The notes beneath the pieces are model-generated. The model was not told the DNA's origin and did no database searches. It was given only the letters and a program-made list of their open reading frames with translations. This document shows, piece by piece, positions 1 through 5,382 of a stretch of 9,617 nt of DNA (positions are counted from its first letter, which is position 1; every line of letters begins with the position of its first letter). The translations under genes were made by a program, and so were the position numbers. Where the stretch lies: contig DYOJ01000068.1 of the NCBI GenBank assembly GCA_020720705.1, positions 1-9,617 of the forward strand. Direction: 5' to 3'. The DNA comes from Acetofilamentum sp. Its GTDB lineage: Bacteria > Bacteroidota > Bacteroidia > Bacteroidales > JAADGE01.

Positions 1-119
1 AAGTCGATTTTCAACGCATTTTTGGTTTTATTTCCCGTCATAAGCGCGCCGCCTGCAACGGACACCGCCAAGCCGTCATACGAAAGGCTGAGACCTATCA
101 GAAATATGCTAAATATCAT
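1..119 (-). CDS. mntP: MntP-like manganese efflux pump, N-terminal part only
   Basis: This reading frame starts at an ATG at 119-117 and runs leftward off the window, so only the first 39 residues are visible. It opens with a hydrophobic stretch containing FLIGLSLSYDGLAVSVAGGA, then an ALKID sequence. This resembles the first membrane helix of MntP (DUF204) exporters, where an S-x-D-A-F-A-V-S motif with a conserved Asp is usual; here it reads SYDGLAVS, so the Asp is kept. MntP proteins are inner-membrane Mn2+ exporters of about 190 residues. The gene lies 40 bases downstream of era on the same strand and is probably co-transcribed with it. A TTG seven codons upstream is an alternative start. 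Family assignment rests on a short fragment; another six-helix transporter is possible. Confidence 0.62.
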   Translation of the reverse strand, partial: MIFSIFLIGLSLSYDGLAVSVAGGALMTGNKTKNALKID

Positions 120-159
120 TTTCGTATTGAAAATCAATTAGTTTGAACGTTTTTAGAAT

Positions 160-1044
160 TTACTCATCGTATCCGAAACGGCGGAGTTTGTCCTTGCTGT
201 CGCGCCAATCTTTTGTAATTTTCACATAAATTTCAATAAAAACGTGTTTGTCGAAGAATGCTTCAATATCTTTGCGCGCATCTGTGCCTATTCGTTTGAG
301 CATTAAGCCTTTATGACCAATTATGATGCCTTTTTGCGAAGGGCTGTTTACGTGAATTATCGCTCTGATACGAATAATATCCGCCTCTTCCTTAAATTCT
401 TCAACCTCAACTTCAACCGAATATGGCACTTCTTTTTGGTAATTGAGAAGGATTTTTTCACGAATAATTTCTGTTACAAAAAAACGCTCGGAACGGTCGG
501 TAAATTGGTCTTTAGGGAAATACGGCGGCGACTCGGGCAGGAGCGCGAGGATGCGTTTAAAGATAATATCAACATTAAATTTTTCCAAAGCCGATGCCGG
601 ATAAATTTCTGCTTCAGGCAAACGTTCGCGCCATTCTGCTACAAGTTTTTCGAGACGTTCTTGGTCAGATTTATCTATCTTATTTAAAATCAATAGAGTA
701 GGGATGTTCGCCTTTTTTACTTTTTCTAAAAACTCCGAATTTTTATCGAACGTTTCAAACACATCCGTTACATAAACTATGACATCGGCGTCCGAAAGTG
801 CCGATTCTGAGAAGGCTAACATAGATTTTTGTAGCTCGTAATGCGGTTTCAGCACGCCGGGCGTGTCGGAAAAAACGATTTGAAAATCGTCGCCGTTTAC
901 AATACCTTTGATGCGATGCCGTGTCGTTTGCGCTTTTGAAGTTATAATCGAAATTTTTTCGCCCACGAACGCATTCATCAAAGTTGATTTTCCGGTATTC
1001 GGATTTCCGATAATGTTTACAAAACCGGATTTGTGTTGTTCCAT
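160..1044 (-). CDS. era: GTPase Era, ribosome assembly factor
   Basis: Era is a GTP-binding protein that binds the 3' end of 16S rRNA and helps mature the small ribosomal subunit. Numbered from the ATG at 1044, the sequence shows P-loop GNPNTGKST (13-21), switch I TSKAQTTRHR (35-44), DTPG (60-63), NKID (121-124) and an SAL motif near 151-153. A C-terminal KH domain follows with GIIIGHKG (239-246) and a final KITKDWR segment. All G motifs are intact. The length, 294 residues, is normal for Era. The frame can be extended six codons to a TTG at 1062, but the ATG gives the usual Era beginning (MEQHKSGFVNIIG) and is preferred. One small oddity is Thr17 in the P-loop, where Val is common. The gene is divergent from the siaB operon and upstream of the mntP-like gene. 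Confidence 0.96.
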   Translation of the reverse strand: MEQHKSGFVNIIGNPNTGKSTLMNAFVGEKISIITSKAQTTRHRIKGIVNGDDFQIVFSDTPGVLKPHYELQKSMLAFSESALSDADVIVYVTDVFETFDKNSEFLEKVKKANIPTLLILNKIDKSDQERLEKLVAEWRERLPEAEIYPASALEKFNVDIIFKRILALLPESPPYFPKDQFTDRSERFFVTEIIREKILLNYQKEVPYSVEVEVEEFKEEADIIRIRAIIHVNSPSQKGIIIGHKGLMLKRIGTDARKDIEAFFDKHVFIEIYVKITKDWRDSKDKLRRFGYDE

Positions 1045-1269
1045 GCTAAACTTTTTTTGCAAAATTACATTTTTTTTTGCGAATTTTAGGCATCTCTGAA
1101 ATTTGCTTAAAAAAAAGTCAATTATTTTTAATATTTATACCTCTTTTGCATACTTTTTGCAAATTGAGATAAAAAAACTTTACATTTTCAAAAAGTTTAT
1201 CTATTTTTGTTTGCCGAGAGTTAAAGCGAAGCAGCATGATTTTTTACAAATTAAGCAAAAAATATAAGA
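1045..1269. promoter_or_regulatory. Divergent intergenic region between era and the siaB operon
   Basis: These 225 bases separate two divergent genes and are very AT-rich. On the plus strand TATTTTTG at 1202-1209 fits the Bacteroidota -7 element. On the minus strand TAATTTTG (1067 to 1060) also fits, but no convincing -33 element precedes it and it would leave a leader of only about 10 bases before the era ATG. The heptamer TTTTGCA occurs three times (1055-1061, 1144-1150, 1155-1161), the last two 11 bases apart, on the same face of the helix. No structured RNA or small gene is evident. Confidence 0.5.
1179..1209 (+). promoter_or_regulatory. Candidate promoter of the siaB-siaB-siaC-xseB operon
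   Basis: TATTTTTG at 1202-1209 matches the Bacteroidota -7 consensus TAnnTTTG exactly. About 20 bases upstream a TTTA at 1179-1182 could act as a weak -33 element where TTTG is usual. Transcription would start near 1216, giving a leader of about 50 bases before the first siaB ATG. This is the only good match in the region on this strand. The assignment is by consensus only. Confidence 0.5.
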
Positions 1270-1812
1270 ATGTCAGCGAAACATGATTTAATAAATACGA
1301 TGAATGTGAACAGTGTAAGTGTCTCTTACACAGGTCCTTTTGACGGTCAGGTCTTGTCCGTGCTGGCTAAAAATATTGAATATTCTCTGTCGGACAGCCC
1401 GTCAGTGAATAAAAAAATGTTCAAAATATTTCTGGAATTAGCACAAAATATCTCCTATTACTCCGCCGAACAAGAAGAAAATCGGCGCGGAGAGGAAGCC
1501 GGTGTCGGAACATTGACGATTCAAGAGTTCGATTCTCATTTTGTTTTTTGTACCGGAAATATGGTAACGGATACTCAAGCAGAAAAAATTTCGGGAAAAT
1601 GCGAAAAAATTAAAAACTTAGACCGCGAGGAGTTGCGCGAATACAAACGCTTGATGCGGAAATTACCGGCAGGTGCTAAAGGCGGCGGTAACATTGGGTT
1701 AATACAAGTTGCACTCACTGCAGGTTCGCCTGTGGATTACAAGATTGTGCCTTTGGAAAACGAAAAACTATTTTACATCGTTGCCGTCAGAATTAACAAA
1801 CACGAAGAATAA
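1270..1812 (+). CDS. siaB: SiaB family protein kinase, first paralog
   Basis: This 180-residue protein resembles the SiaB kinase family (DUF6272), cytosolic GHKL-fold proteins that phosphorylate the small partner SiaC. Visible family features are the helix KMFKIFLELAQNISYYS (about 49-65), whose E-L-x-Q-N-I core corresponds to the N-box that binds Mg-ATP, and a Gly-rich stretch GAKGGGNIGLIQVAL near 135-149, which probably forms the nucleotide lid region. A central D-R-E-x-L-R-x-Y-K-R motif is shared with the next gene. No membrane segment or signal peptide is seen. It is the first gene of a tight operon; the next ATG begins two bases after its stop. The ATG at 1270 follows an A-rich leader; Met11 is a possible later start. 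Kinase activity is inferred from the family. Confidence 0.82.
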   Translation: MSAKHDLINTMNVNSVSVSYTGPFDGQVLSVLAKNIEYSLSDSPSVNKKMFKIFLELAQNISYYSAEQEENRRGEEAGVGTLTIQEFDSHFVFCTGNMVTDTQAEKISGKCEKIKNLDREELREYKRLMRKLPAGAKGGGNIGLIQVALTAGSPVDYKIVPLENEKLFYIVAVRINKHEE

Positions 1813-1814
1813 CC

Positions 1815-2357
1815 ATGTCAGTTGTAAGAAATACCGGATTCAGTGCTCAAATGTTCGAGGAAGAAGTAAAACTTTCTTACAAAGGACCAATTGACGAGCG
1901 CATCCTGTCATCCATCGGCGATTATATCAATACGATGGAAAGTTTCGCGGATGCAAATTCGGTAAAAAAATTGTTTAAAATATTTTTTGAACTTTCGCAA
2001 AACATTTCCTACTATTCTGCCGTAAAAGTAAAGATGAATGACAACCGCGAAATAGGCATGGGATCTTTGATACTAAAGGAATTTGACGATTCGTTTTTGC
2101 TTATCACCGGAAATCCCGTGAACAACGAATTCATCATCCCAATTTTGGAAAAAAGCGAGTATATTAATTCGCTCGACCGCGAAAGCCTTCGACAATATAA
2201 ACGCGACGAACGTCGCCGTCCGCAAGGCGAAAAAGGAAATGCACATATCGGTTTAATTACCGTAGCACTGACATCGGCAAACCCACTTGATATTGAGGTG
2301 AATCCGATAGACGAAGAAACATCATTTTTTTCAATAGGAGTAAGAATAGATAAATAA
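1815..2357 (+). CDS. siaB: SiaB family protein kinase, second paralog
   Basis: This is a second 180-residue SiaB-type protein, clearly homologous to its upstream neighbour but well diverged. Shared landmarks are KLFKIFFELSQNISYYSAV (about 56-74, N-box equivalent), L-D-R-E-x-L-R-Q-Y-K-R, and the final I-G-L-I-T-V-A-L segment. The Gly-rich stretch differs: it reads GEKGNAHIGL where the first copy has GAKGGGNIGL, so two Gly are replaced next to the presumed ATP lid. The two proteins may form a heteromeric kinase, act on different partners, or one may be a regulatory pseudo-kinase; sequence alone does not decide. The gene begins two bases after the first copy's stop and ends 17 bases before siaC. 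Pseudomonas sia loci have one SiaB, so the tandem pair is notable. Confidence 0.82.
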   Translation: MSVVRNTGFSAQMFEEEVKLSYKGPIDERILSSIGDYINTMESFADANSVKKLFKIFFELSQNISYYSAVKVKMNDNREIGMGSLILKEFDDSFLLITGNPVNNEFIIPILEKSEYINSLDRESLRQYKRDERRRPQGEKGNAHIGLITVALTSANPLDIEVNPIDEETSFFSIGVRIDK

Positions 2358-2374
2358 ATATAATACAATAATCA

Positions 2375-2770
2375 ATGGAAAACATAGTCATACAGGGTTC
2401 CCACAAAGATTATTTCATCCCTTCGGTAAATTTCAATGCCCAAAACGGGATGTGCGAAATCTCCGGAGAGTCGTTTCTTGAAGACACCGTGGAGTTCTAC
2501 AAACCCTTAATTCAATGGTTGGAAACATACACGGGCGAAGTCAAAAAACCGATTGCCTTCATCATTAAGCTCACATACTTTAATACCAGTACTTCCCGAA
2601 GTATTCTGGATCTGCTCAACGTGCTCAAAGATTATGAGGACAACGGCGGCGAAGTTGTAATCAATTGGCATTACGACGAAAACGATGTGGACATGGAAGA
2701 AGACATCGAAGATTATATGATTGATACGGGCTTGGACATAAATCTGATTCCGTTTAGTCAAAAATCATAA
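2375..2770 (+). CDS. siaC: SiaC family regulatory phosphoprotein
   Basis: This 131-residue protein matches the SiaC family (DUF1987), which has a fold like anti-sigma factor antagonists. In Pseudomonas, SiaC is phosphorylated by SiaB and dephosphorylated by the PP2C protein SiaA, and unphosphorylated SiaC activates the diguanylate cyclase SiaD. Family landmarks are an N-terminal P-S-V-x-F (16-20), I-S-G-E-S-F-x-E-D (29-37), F-Y-x-P-L-x-x-W-L (41-49), and KLTYFNTSTSRSILDLL (65-81). Thr71 or a neighbouring Ser/Thr in this last motif is the likely phosphosite by analogy with Thr68 of Pseudomonas SiaC. The C-terminus is acidic (DENDVDMEEDIEDY). Its place right after two kinase genes supports a kinase-substrate pair. 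No GGDEF protein is found in the window, so the downstream target is unknown. Confidence 0.87.
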   Translation: MENIVIQGSHKDYFIPSVNFNAQNGMCEISGESFLEDTVEFYKPLIQWLETYTGEVKKPIAFIIKLTYFNTSTSRSILDLLNVLKDYEDNGGEVVINWHYDENDVDMEEDIEDYMIDTGLDINLIPFSQKS

Positions 2771-2777
2771 TTCTACA

Positions 2778-2978
2778 ATGGCGAATCTTAAATTGTCATA
2801 CAACGAAGCCGTTGCCGAAATCGAAAAGTTGCTCGCCGAATTGAACGGAGATGCTACCGATATTGACGAGCTTGCTCAAAAAGTTAAGCGCATTGTAGAA
2901 TTGCTCGATTTGTGCAAACGCAAACTGACCAAAACAGAAACCGAACTTTCAAAAATATTTGGCGAGTCAGAATCTTAG
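2778..2978 (+). CDS. xseB: XseB-like small protein, exodeoxyribonuclease VII small subunit
   Basis: This 66-residue protein is a helical hairpin with the pattern of XseB: an N-terminal S-Y-N-E-A-V-A-E-I-E-K-L-L (about 7-19), a short loop, D-I-D-E-L-A-Q-K-V-K-R (28-38), then L-L-D-L-C-K-R-K-L-T-K-T-E-T-E-L (42-57). XseB joins XseA to form exonuclease VII, which degrades single-stranded DNA. Length and motifs are normal. It starts 7 bases after the siaC stop and so is probably co-transcribed with the signalling genes. The large subunit gene is not nearby; XseB is commonly encoded beside XseA, so this location is unusual. The alternative is a coiled-coil protein derived from XseB that serves the Sia proteins. 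Its stop codon lies in the first arm of a strong hairpin. Confidence 0.75.
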   Translation: MANLKLSYNEAVAEIEKLLAELNGDATDIDELAQKVKRIVELLDLCKRKLTKTETELSKIFGESES

Positions 2979-3012
2979 CAAAGCCGTGCTTCTCAGCGCG
3001 GCTCTGCTAAGA
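2973..3012. terminator. Inverted repeat shared by two converging genes, probable bidirectional terminator
   Basis: TCTTAGCAAAGCCG (2973-2986) pairs with CGGCTCTGCTAAGA (2999-3012) with one mismatch, around a 12-base interior that can add two or three more pairs. It is a strong GC-containing stem in an AT-rich setting. Both flanking genes end in the same codons, TCT TAG, inside the arms: the xseB-like stop is at 2976-2978 and the minus-strand stop at 3009-3007. No long U-run follows on either side, so termination may need Rho, or the structure may instead protect 3' ends. Confidence 0.7.
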
Positions 3013-3474
3013 TGGTTTCTCAACCCATGCTCCGTTGATAAATTCTATATTCAACGCGTTGATGATGTTATAAATTTGTGCTTTCTTATAGCTTACTCCA
3101 AACTTTTGCTGAATCAGCATTCCCACAACTTCTCCTTTCCAAATCAGTTCGTCAAATCCGTGCGCCTTCGGTGAGGTTTTCATTATTACGGTCTTCAGGC
3201 TTTCTCGTTCCTCGGCGGTAAGTTTGGGCGTTCTTCCGGATTTTGATTTTTCTTCAATTCCTTCAATTCCTCGTTCGTTCACTTCGTGCACCCACGTTGT
3301 AATTTGTTTGAAACTAACCTCAAAAATTTCCTCCAATTTTCTGGCGCTCCAACCTTTTGAAATCAAGAAAACTGCGAACAATTTCAAGCCTCTTTTGTAA
3401 GCAAAATCACTGTGTAAATAGGTTTTCATTTCCTCCGGTGTCAATCCGGTTACGGCTAAACTTTGTCTCGGCAT
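3007..3474 (-). CDS. Orphan N-terminal domain of an IS630-type transposase
   Basis: This 155-residue protein matches the DNA-binding part of IS630/Tc1-like transposases. A first helix-turn-helix lies at about 38-63 (SKGWSARKLEEIFEVSFKQI), followed by W-V-x-E-V-N-E-R-G-I-E-G-I and the typical basic linker K-S-G-R-T-P-K-L-T-x-E-E-R. A winged-helix half follows, with F-G-V-S-Y-K-K-A-Q-I-Y-N-I-I (about 125-138). In full transposases a DDE nuclease domain of roughly 180 residues comes next; here the frame stops, and the neighbouring DNA belongs to the xseB-like gene. I saw no terminal inverted repeats or target duplication. It is therefore either a truncated transposase remnant or a protein kept as a DNA-binding regulator. 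The uninterrupted frame and clean stop slightly favour retention. Confidence 0.75.
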   Translation of the reverse strand: MPRQSLAVTGLTPEEMKTYLHSDFAYKRGLKLFAVFLISKGWSARKLEEIFEVSFKQITTWVHEVNERGIEGIEEKSKSGRTPKLTAEERESLKTVIMKTSPKAHGFDELIWKGEVVGMLIQQKFGVSYKKAQIYNIINALNIEFINGAWVEKPS

Positions 3475-3544
3475 GGTGTAAAGTTTTGTTTACTTTGTGT
3501 GGTTAAATATTATACAAATGTCAGAAATTAGAATGATATAAACA

Positions 3545-3582
3545 AAAAAATATCCGAATTTTGTTTAACTCGGATATTTTTT
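3545..3582 (-). terminator. Hairpin with A and T runs, probable terminator of the XRE regulator gene
   Basis: AAAAAATATCCGA (3545-3557) pairs perfectly with TCGGATATTTTTT (3570-3582) around a 12-base loop. The A and T runs give an intrinsic-terminator form in either direction. It lies about 200 bases downstream of the XRE gene on the minus strand and upstream of the transposase-like gene, so it would separate their transcription. TATCCGAAT (3551-3559) can also pair with ATTCGGATA (3586-3594), which gives a competing second stem. Confidence 0.6.
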
Positions 3583-3613
3583 GATATTCGGATAACACGG
3601 AACATTCAACGAA

Positions 3614-3630
3614 AATATTAAAATCTCAGC
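3614..3630 (+). repeat. 17-bp direct repeat, left copy
   Basis: AATATTAAAATCTCAGC is present here and again, identically, at 5617-5633, about 2 kb away on the same strand. Both copies are followed within a few bases by TTAA. The two copies flank the XRE gene and its repeat-rich gap, so they may mark the ends of an inserted segment. Confidence 0.6.
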
Positions 3631-3782
3631 AGCTTAATTTTTAAACTGTAAAACAATTTTCAACATTTAACTCCATAAGTTTAACGTCATTCTATATTGA
3701 ATTACTTTCGTCAGATTTTAATAGGCTGATTATCAGCAAGTTAGATATAAAAAGTATTTTTAACCTTACAATATGCCGTGTT

Positions 3783-4433
3783 TTATTTACTTGGAAAATA
3801 TTCAGTAAACGTTCTGTCCGAATTTAGAATAATAATTCGTTCAGTTGGAGTTTGAATGCGAACTTCTGCCTCGGGATTTTTCTGTTTAATTATCGGTTGA
3901 GCATCTTTAGATTTTTGAGATGATTCTTCTGATTGTTTTTCAACAACTTGCGGAACGACCTCATCAGCCGATATTTGCGAATCCGATGCTTTAAATAATT
4001 CCGCTTGTTCAAATTCCGTTTTTTCCGAGATACTCTTATTACTTACTATGATAGGTTGGTTGGTTACATTTGTCTCTTCGACTTCATCTTTTGTTTCCGT
4101 TAATATCTTTATTACTTCTGTAACATTCGGTTCGTCTGTCGTGTTATTTGGCGTTGAAATACTGTTTACAAATGTGTTTACGTTTGTAAACATGTCGGTT
4201 TGCATGTTGTTGCCGGACAATTCAGATTTGTACATTTGACCTGTTCCGAAGAGTAACCATTCCGAACTCAAATTCGGAAAAGAACCTAATATTTTGAGTA
4301 CAACTTCCAGGCTGGGGTTGTTTCGTCCGTTAAGAAAATGCGACACGCTTGAACGCTGAATTCCTAAAATTTCAGCAAATCTTGACGAAGTTAAGCCTTC
4401 CGACTCTATTATCTTCTCAATTCTGTCTCTCAT
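3783..4433 (-). CDS. XRE-family helix-turn-helix regulator with a long linker
   Basis: The 216-residue protein begins with a lambda-repressor-type helix-turn-helix (about 4-50): SSRFAEILG forms the positioning helix and QRSSVSHFLNGR the recognition helix. It continues with EWLLFGTGQMY (58-68), usual after the HTH in Bacteroidota XRE proteins. Residues 70-190 are polar and rich in Glu, Gln, Ser, Asn and Thr with no clear domain, probably a disordered linker. A short ordered tail, ERIIILNSDRTFTEYFP (198-214), resembles a tail I recall on other Bacteroidota XRE proteins. There is no S24 peptidase domain, so self-cleavage is unlikely. Codons for residues 82-90 contain a composite GTTTAC repeat that also occurs upstream. 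A good promoter lies at 4506-4476 with half-sites on both sides, suggesting autoregulation. The target genes are unknown. Confidence 0.85.
   Translation of the reverse strand: MRDRIEKIIESEGLTSSRFAEILGIQRSSVSHFLNGRNNPSLEVVLKILGSFPNLSSEWLLFGTGQMYKSELSGNNMQTDMFTNVNTFVNSISTPNNTTDEPNVTEVIKILTETKDEVEETNVTNQPIIVSNKSISEKTEFEQAELFKASDSQISADEVVPQVVEKQSEESSQKSKDAQPIIKQKNPEAEVRIQTPTERIIILNSDRTFTEYFPSK
4164..4191. repeat. 28-bp composite GTTTAC repeat inside the XRE coding region
   Basis: It begins GTTTACAAATGTG, continues with a second GTTTAC at 4176-4181 and ends in GTAAAC at 4186-4191. The last 16 bases are GTTTAC-N4-GTAAAC with perfect arms. It matches the intergenic copy at 4649-4676 at 25 of 28 positions. 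It is read in frame by the XRE gene as part of an FTNVNTFVN segment. Confidence 0.75.
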
Positions 4434-4475
4434 TGGCTAATATTTAGTCTGTAAACTTGATTTTTTGGGGTTACG

Positions 4476-4506
4476 CAAATATACAGCTTTGCTTTTATTT
4501 ATCCAA
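4476..4506 (-). promoter_or_regulatory. Promoter of the XRE regulator gene
   Basis: On the minus strand a TTG (4506-4504) is followed after 20 bases by TATATTTG (4483-4476). Both elements and the spacing fit the Bacteroidota promoter consensus TTG-N19-21-TAnnTTTG. Transcription would start near 4470, leaving a leader of about 36 bases before the ATG at 4433. A GTTTAC half-site lies just upstream of the -33 element (4512-4517) and another in the leader (4451-4456), well placed for control by a DNA-binding protein. Confidence 0.7.
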
Positions 4507-4609
4507 GAGTAGTTTACTTTTTTTATCAACATAGTTATTAACAGTCTATTTTGCAGTTGAATATACTTTGCTATACAGACAGATTTTTGTAACAATTATT
4601 CCGAATTAA

Positions 4610-4625
4610 TTTTTACCGGTAAAAA
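4610..4625. promoter_or_regulatory. Perfect 16-bp palindrome, possible operator
   Basis: TTTTTACCGGTAAAAA reads the same on both strands with no spacer, so it cannot form a useful RNA hairpin and is more likely a protein-binding site. It sits 127 bases upstream of the XRE start-proximal promoter region's -33 side and 20 bases from the next inverted repeat. The left half, TTTTACCGG, recurs near 5688. The binding protein is unknown. Confidence 0.45.
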
Positions 4626-4644
4626 ACGATAAAACATAATATTA

Positions 4645-4680
4645 GCTTGTTTACAAATGTGATTACAGTTGTAAACAAGC
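4645..4680. repeat. Intergenic composite GTTTAC repeat within a 12-bp-arm inverted repeat
   Basis: GCTTGTTTACAA (4645-4656) and TTGTAAACAAGC (4669-4680) are perfect inverted arms around 12 bases. The inner 28 bases (4649-4676) match the copy inside the XRE gene at 25 of 28 positions. The right part, GATTAC-N4-GTAAAC, contains TACA-NN-TGTA at 4664-4673, the pattern known for BlaI/CopY operators. On the plus strand the stem is followed by TGTTTTT (4681-4687), so it also has the form of an intrinsic terminator, though no gene precedes it on that strand. Confidence 0.7.
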
Positions 4681-4826
4681 TGTTTTTCGATAAATAGGGG
4701 ATATTGTGTGTTTACGTTAATGTTCGATTTCTGAATTGCAGAATGAGTTGTGTAAACTCTGTGTTTATTGGTTACATTCCGGATGTTAGAGTTGTATTTT
4801 TAACGACTATTTATTTTGCGGATGAA

Positions 4827-4958
4827 TTAAGTCCTGCTGCATTGGGGAGCATTTATGCGCAGACGATGTAAACAAGGTTTGTCTGATTTGCGTCTTTGGA
4901 GTTTAATGATTTCAAAATCAATGAAACCCAAACACTTCTCGTTACTTTTTCGGGGCAT
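4827..4958 (-). other. Higher-GC island with a 43-codon frame, possible dispersed element
   Basis: This stretch stands out from the AT-rich gap with about 41% GC. On the minus strand it reads as a 43-residue frame starting MPRKSNEKCLGFIDFEIIK and ending INAPQCSRT. I have a vague recollection of similar short predicted peptides in other Bacteroidales genomes, which would point to a dispersed conserved DNA element, but I cannot verify this. There is no promoter match or domain. A real small protein is possible but not favoured. Confidence 0.3.
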
Positions 4959-5115
4959 TATCTTGAAAAAGAGCGATAGAAACCAATATTTGTCTTAAAT
5001 AAGACACAGCTATTCTATAACCTACGCAATACCTTAATTTATTGAACTTTAAAGCTCGTTTGAGCTGAATTTTCACTCGTTGCGAATCTTTGCCTACTCA
5101 ACACAGTTTATTGTA

Positions 5116-5153
5116 TAGAAGATTGTTAAACAATAGATTGCAACTATCTTCTA
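5116..5153. repeat. Nested inverted repeats in the AT-rich gap
   Basis: TAGAAGAT (5116-5123) pairs with ATCTTCTA (5146-5153), and inside lies a separate palindrome ATTGTTAAACAAT (5122-5134). A related word, ATTGTTTAAA, follows at 5158-5167. Such nested AT-rich palindromes may be binding sites or a DNA structure, but no function is indicated. Confidence 0.4.
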
Positions 5154-5382
5154 ATATATTGTTTAAATAAGCTGATTTAAAAATCTGATAGTAAATAATA
5201 TACGAATAAAAAACAGTGGAATTTTACTTATTTTAAGCTCTTTGCTTCGATATTCTTAAATTAATACTTTACAAAAGTGCTGTATGTTTTTGATTTTGTG
5301 AAACTTATAATAATTTACCCTAATATGAAATCTTTCTATTATATCTAAACACATTCAGAATCTTTGATTGTTTGTTCTCGTT

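Larger units (their letters stand above)
3475..3782. other. AT-rich intergenic region with terminator and repeats
   Basis: This gap of 308 bases separates two minus-strand genes. It holds one GTTTAC half-site (3488-3493) just upstream of the transposase-like gene, a terminator-like hairpin (3545-3582), one copy of a 17-bp direct repeat (3614-3630), and a 13-bp palindrome GCTGATTATCAGC (3725-3737). No reading frame of note is present, and no clear TAnnTTTG promoter was found for the transposase-like gene. Confidence 0.55.

Noticed and set aside
313..687. 124-codon plus-strand frame opposite era
   Set aside because: It is antisense to a clearly conserved era gene and has a Phe/Asn/Arg-rich composition typical of a shadow frame.
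1045..1062. Era starting at the TTG at 1062
   Set aside because: The ATG at 1044 gives the standard Era N-terminus; the six extra residues have no family support and would overlap the possible -7 element.
2012..2368. 118-codon minus-strand frame opposite the second siaB
   Set aside because: It is Ser-rich and antisense to a recognisable family member, with no features of its own.
4645..4680. BlaI/CopY operator
   Set aside because: The TACA-NN-TGTA pattern is present, but no BlaI/CopY regulator, beta-lactamase or copper gene is in the window, and the match is explained by the GTTTAC-N4-GTAAAC symmetry.
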